A DNA stretch of 7,143 nt from SOIA01 sp050116035 (GTDB taxonomy: Bacteria; Acidobacteriota; Aminicenantia; Aminicenantales; Aminicenantaceae): the NCBI GenBank assembly GCA_050116035.1, contig JASFPJ010000167.1:1-7143 (forward strand). Direction: 5' to 3'. Made by a program: the position numbers and the translations under genes. Under the pieces are notes generated by a model. The model was not told the DNA's origin, made no database searches, and worked only from the letters and a program-made list of their open reading frames with translations. The first letter of the stretch is position 1; each line of letters begins with the position of its first letter. Below are positions 5,806 through 7,143 of this stretch, in pieces.

Positions 5806-6825
5806 ATGTGGAGTAAAATGTGGAGACCCCTTCTGCTCATTCTGCTCATGATCTTCATCGGAATCATCGGCTTCCATATCATCGAAGCGTGGCCCTTACT
5901 GGACTGCTTCTACATGACCGTCATCACGATCTTCACGGTCGGCTTCAAAGAAGTCCATGACCTCTCCCCCGCTGGCCGAATATTCACCATATTTATCATA
6001 CTCGGCGGAGTCGGAGCCGTCTTGTTTGTCTTCACCAAACTCGCTGAAATCGTCTCCGAAGGGGGAGTGTATAAATTTTTACGGAGAAGAAGGATGGAAA
6101 AAAAGCTCGGACACCTAAAAGACCATTATATCATTTGCGGCCATGGCCGGATGGGAAGAGAGGTAAGAGAAAGGCTGGAAGAGGAGAAAGTGCCTTTTGT
6201 GGTTATCGACACCAGAGAAGAAAAACTGGCTCTCATGAAGCCATCCGATAAAGGCTTTTCCCTCAAGGGCGACGCCTCTCATGAAGAGGTCCTTATAGAA
6301 GCCGGAATTAAAAAAGCCAAAGGTTTAGCAGCCCTTCTTCCCACAGATGCGGATAATCTTTACCTCATCCTGACTGTCAGGCTCCTCAATCCCTCGGTCT
6401 TCATCCTGGCCAAGGCTCTGGACGAAGAGGCGGAAAGGAAACTTCTCCAGATTGGAGCCAATCGTGTCGTCAGCCCTTTCAAGTTGAGTGGATTGAAAAT
6501 CGCTCAGGGATTGATCCGCCCCACGCTCGTGGATTTCATGGACCTCATCATCCGAAGAAAAGAGCTTTCTCTCCTCATGGAGGAATTGCCTGTGACCAAG
6601 GAATCATACCTGGTCGAGCGCACTCTCAAGGAATGTGATATTCGAAAAACGGCCAATATTATCGTGGTCGCCGTAAAAAAACCAGGAGAAGACATCGTAT
6701 TCAACCCTTCTCCGAATATCAAACTGGAGACAGGCGACATTCTCCTTGTTTTGGGTAGCGAGAAAGAAGTGAGCCAATTCGAGAGTTCTTATCTAGAAGC
6801 CCAGCCCTTATCATCAAAAAAATGA
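5806..6825 (+). CDS. Two-TM potassium channel with cytoplasmic RCK (TrkA-N/TrkA-C) domain
   Basis: This 339-residue inner-membrane ion channel subunit has MthK-like architecture. TM1 is at about 8-28, the pore helix and filter at about 36-50, and TM2 at about 58-82 with a GG hinge (67-68). An RRRR linker follows, then the RCK N domain from about 106 with the Rossmann motif CGHGRMG (G112, G114, G117) and the acidic residue after beta-2 (Asp135 in VVIDT). A TrkA-C domain covers about 250-330 (ending GDILLVLGSEKEV). Such channels form tetramers gated by ligands (Ca2+, nucleotides) bound to the RCK ring. The filter reads TVGFKE (44-49) in place of TVGYGD, so K+ selectivity is likely but not certain. 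The start is ambiguous: the ATG at 5806 has no clear ribosome-binding site, while the ATG at 5818 follows GGAG at a short 4 nt spacing. An internal ATG (Met97) has a strong site. The stop overlaps the next gene's start (ATGA). Confidence 0.92.
   Translation: MWSKMWRPLLLILLMIFIGIIGFHIIEAWPLLDCFYMTVITIFTVGFKEVHDLSPAGRIFTIFIILGGVGAVLFVFTKLAEIVSEGGVYKFLRRRRMEKKLGHLKDHYIICGHGRMGREVRERLEEEKVPFVVIDTREEKLALMKPSDKGFSLKGDASHEEVLIEAGIKKAKGLAALLPTDADNLYLILTVRLLNPSVFILAKALDEEAERKLLQIGANRVVSPFKLSGLKIAQGLIRPTLVDFMDLIIRRKELSLLMEELPVTKESYLVERTLKECDIRKTANIIVVAVKKPGEDIVFNPSPNIKLETGDILLVLGSEKEVSQFESSYLEAQPLSSKK
6083..6096 (+). promoter_or_regulatory. Possible internal translation start giving a free RCK subunit
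   Basis: GGAG (6083-6086) lies 7 nt upstream of an in-frame ATG (6094-6096, Met97), just after TM2 and the RRRR linker. Initiation here would make a soluble 243-residue RCK protein. MthK is known to do this from its own internal Met107 to complete an eight-subunit gating ring. The GGAGAAGAAGG stretch also simply encodes the Arg run, so it may be coincidental. Confidence 0.4.
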
Positions 6826-7143
6826 ACGCTGCATTTTTATTGAAAAGCCTTCTTGGACAAAGTTTCTCTGTAAGAAGAAAAAGCATCCTCCATCCACCTC
6901 AAATAATATTTTTAATTTTTTTCTGTGTCCTACTTCTCGCGCCTCTCTGCACTGCCCAGGAACATACGCCAACCAAGGAATATGAGCTGGAGAACGGATT
7001 GAGAGTCTTCCTGTACCAAAAACACACTCTTCCTTTGATAAACTGCGTGGTCGCCGTGAACGTGGGAACAAAAGACGAATCGGAGGAGACGAGCGGACTG
7101 GTCCATATTCTCGAACATTATATTCTGTTCAGAGGGACTCAAC
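6822..7143 (+). CDS. Secreted M16 (pitrilysin-like) zinc metallopeptidase, N-terminal part (3' truncated by window)
   Basis: The frame is open from an ATG at 6822 to the window end (107 residues visible). After a long basic N-region (RRK at 18-20) there is a hydrophobic export signal (about 28-42, ending LAPLCTAQE) with a likely signal peptidase cleavage after Ala45. The mature part begins like M16 peptidases: YELENGLRVFLYQKHTLPLINCVVAVNVG, then the inverted zinc motif HxxEH as His95, Glu98, His99 in GLVHILEHYILFRGT, with two zinc-ligand histidines and the catalytic glutamate in place. Family members degrade peptides in the periplasm or outside the cell, and full-length proteins run 400 to 900 residues, so most is missing here. 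The start overlaps the channel's stop codon (ATGA) without a clear ribosome-binding site, which suggests coupling. A later start in the long N-region, such as TTG at 6840, is possible. Confidence 0.88.
   Translation, partial: MNAAFLLKSLLGQSFSVRRKSILHPPQIIFLIFFCVLLLAPLCTAQEHTPTKEYELENGLRVFLYQKHTLPLINCVVAVNVGTKDESEETSGLVHILEHYILFRGTQ

Noticed and set aside
5806..6825. Pseudogene status of the channel because of the odd filter
   Set aside because: The frame is intact, and both membrane helices, the Rossmann glycines and the TrkA-C domain are preserved.

Overview
The window looks like a bacterial chromosome segment with ordinary core genes and one small repeat element. From left to right it holds the 3' end of the NADH:quinone oxidoreductase (complex I) operon (nuoL tail, nuoM, nuoN, all +), a ~280 bp nested inverted-repeat element that begins on the nuoN stop codon, a bacterial type A RNase P RNA gene (rnpB, -), a sigma-54-dependent response regulator of the NtrC/AtoC type (-) whose last codons lie inside rnpB, a divergent upstream region with a 15 bp direct repeat, a two-TM/RCK potassium channel (+), and the start of a secreted M16 zinc metallopeptidase (+) that runs off the right edge.

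Organism: a Bacterium with type A RNase P, a nuoL-M-N gene order, a sigma-54 activator and an exported pitrilysin-like peptidase. The moderate GC content, the repeat ends of the type GGGGTCAGATCTTAACATT, and the M16 start region remind me of Acidobacteriota/Aminicenantes or deltaproteobacterial-type genomes. This is an impression, not a demonstration; a ribosomal or rnpB phylogeny would be needed to place it.

How the genes work together: NuoL, NuoM and NuoN are the three antiporter-like proton-pumping membrane subunits of complex I. They are packed with a 3 bp gap (L-M) and a 4 bp ATGA overlap (M-N), so they are one transcription unit that ends at the repeat element. rnpB converges on the nuo operon. 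It lies immediately downstream of, and partly inside, the response regulator gene. The regulator and the potassium channel are divergent and share about 265 bp of upstream DNA. The channel and the peptidase overlap by ATGA and are probably co-transcribed.

I see no clear new biological system. The points most worth a second look are the overlap of rnpB with the 3' coding end of the regulator, the nested palindromic element at the nuoN stop codon, a well-placed internal ribosome-binding site in the channel that would yield a free RCK subunit (as in MthK), and a non-canonical TVGFKE selectivity filter.
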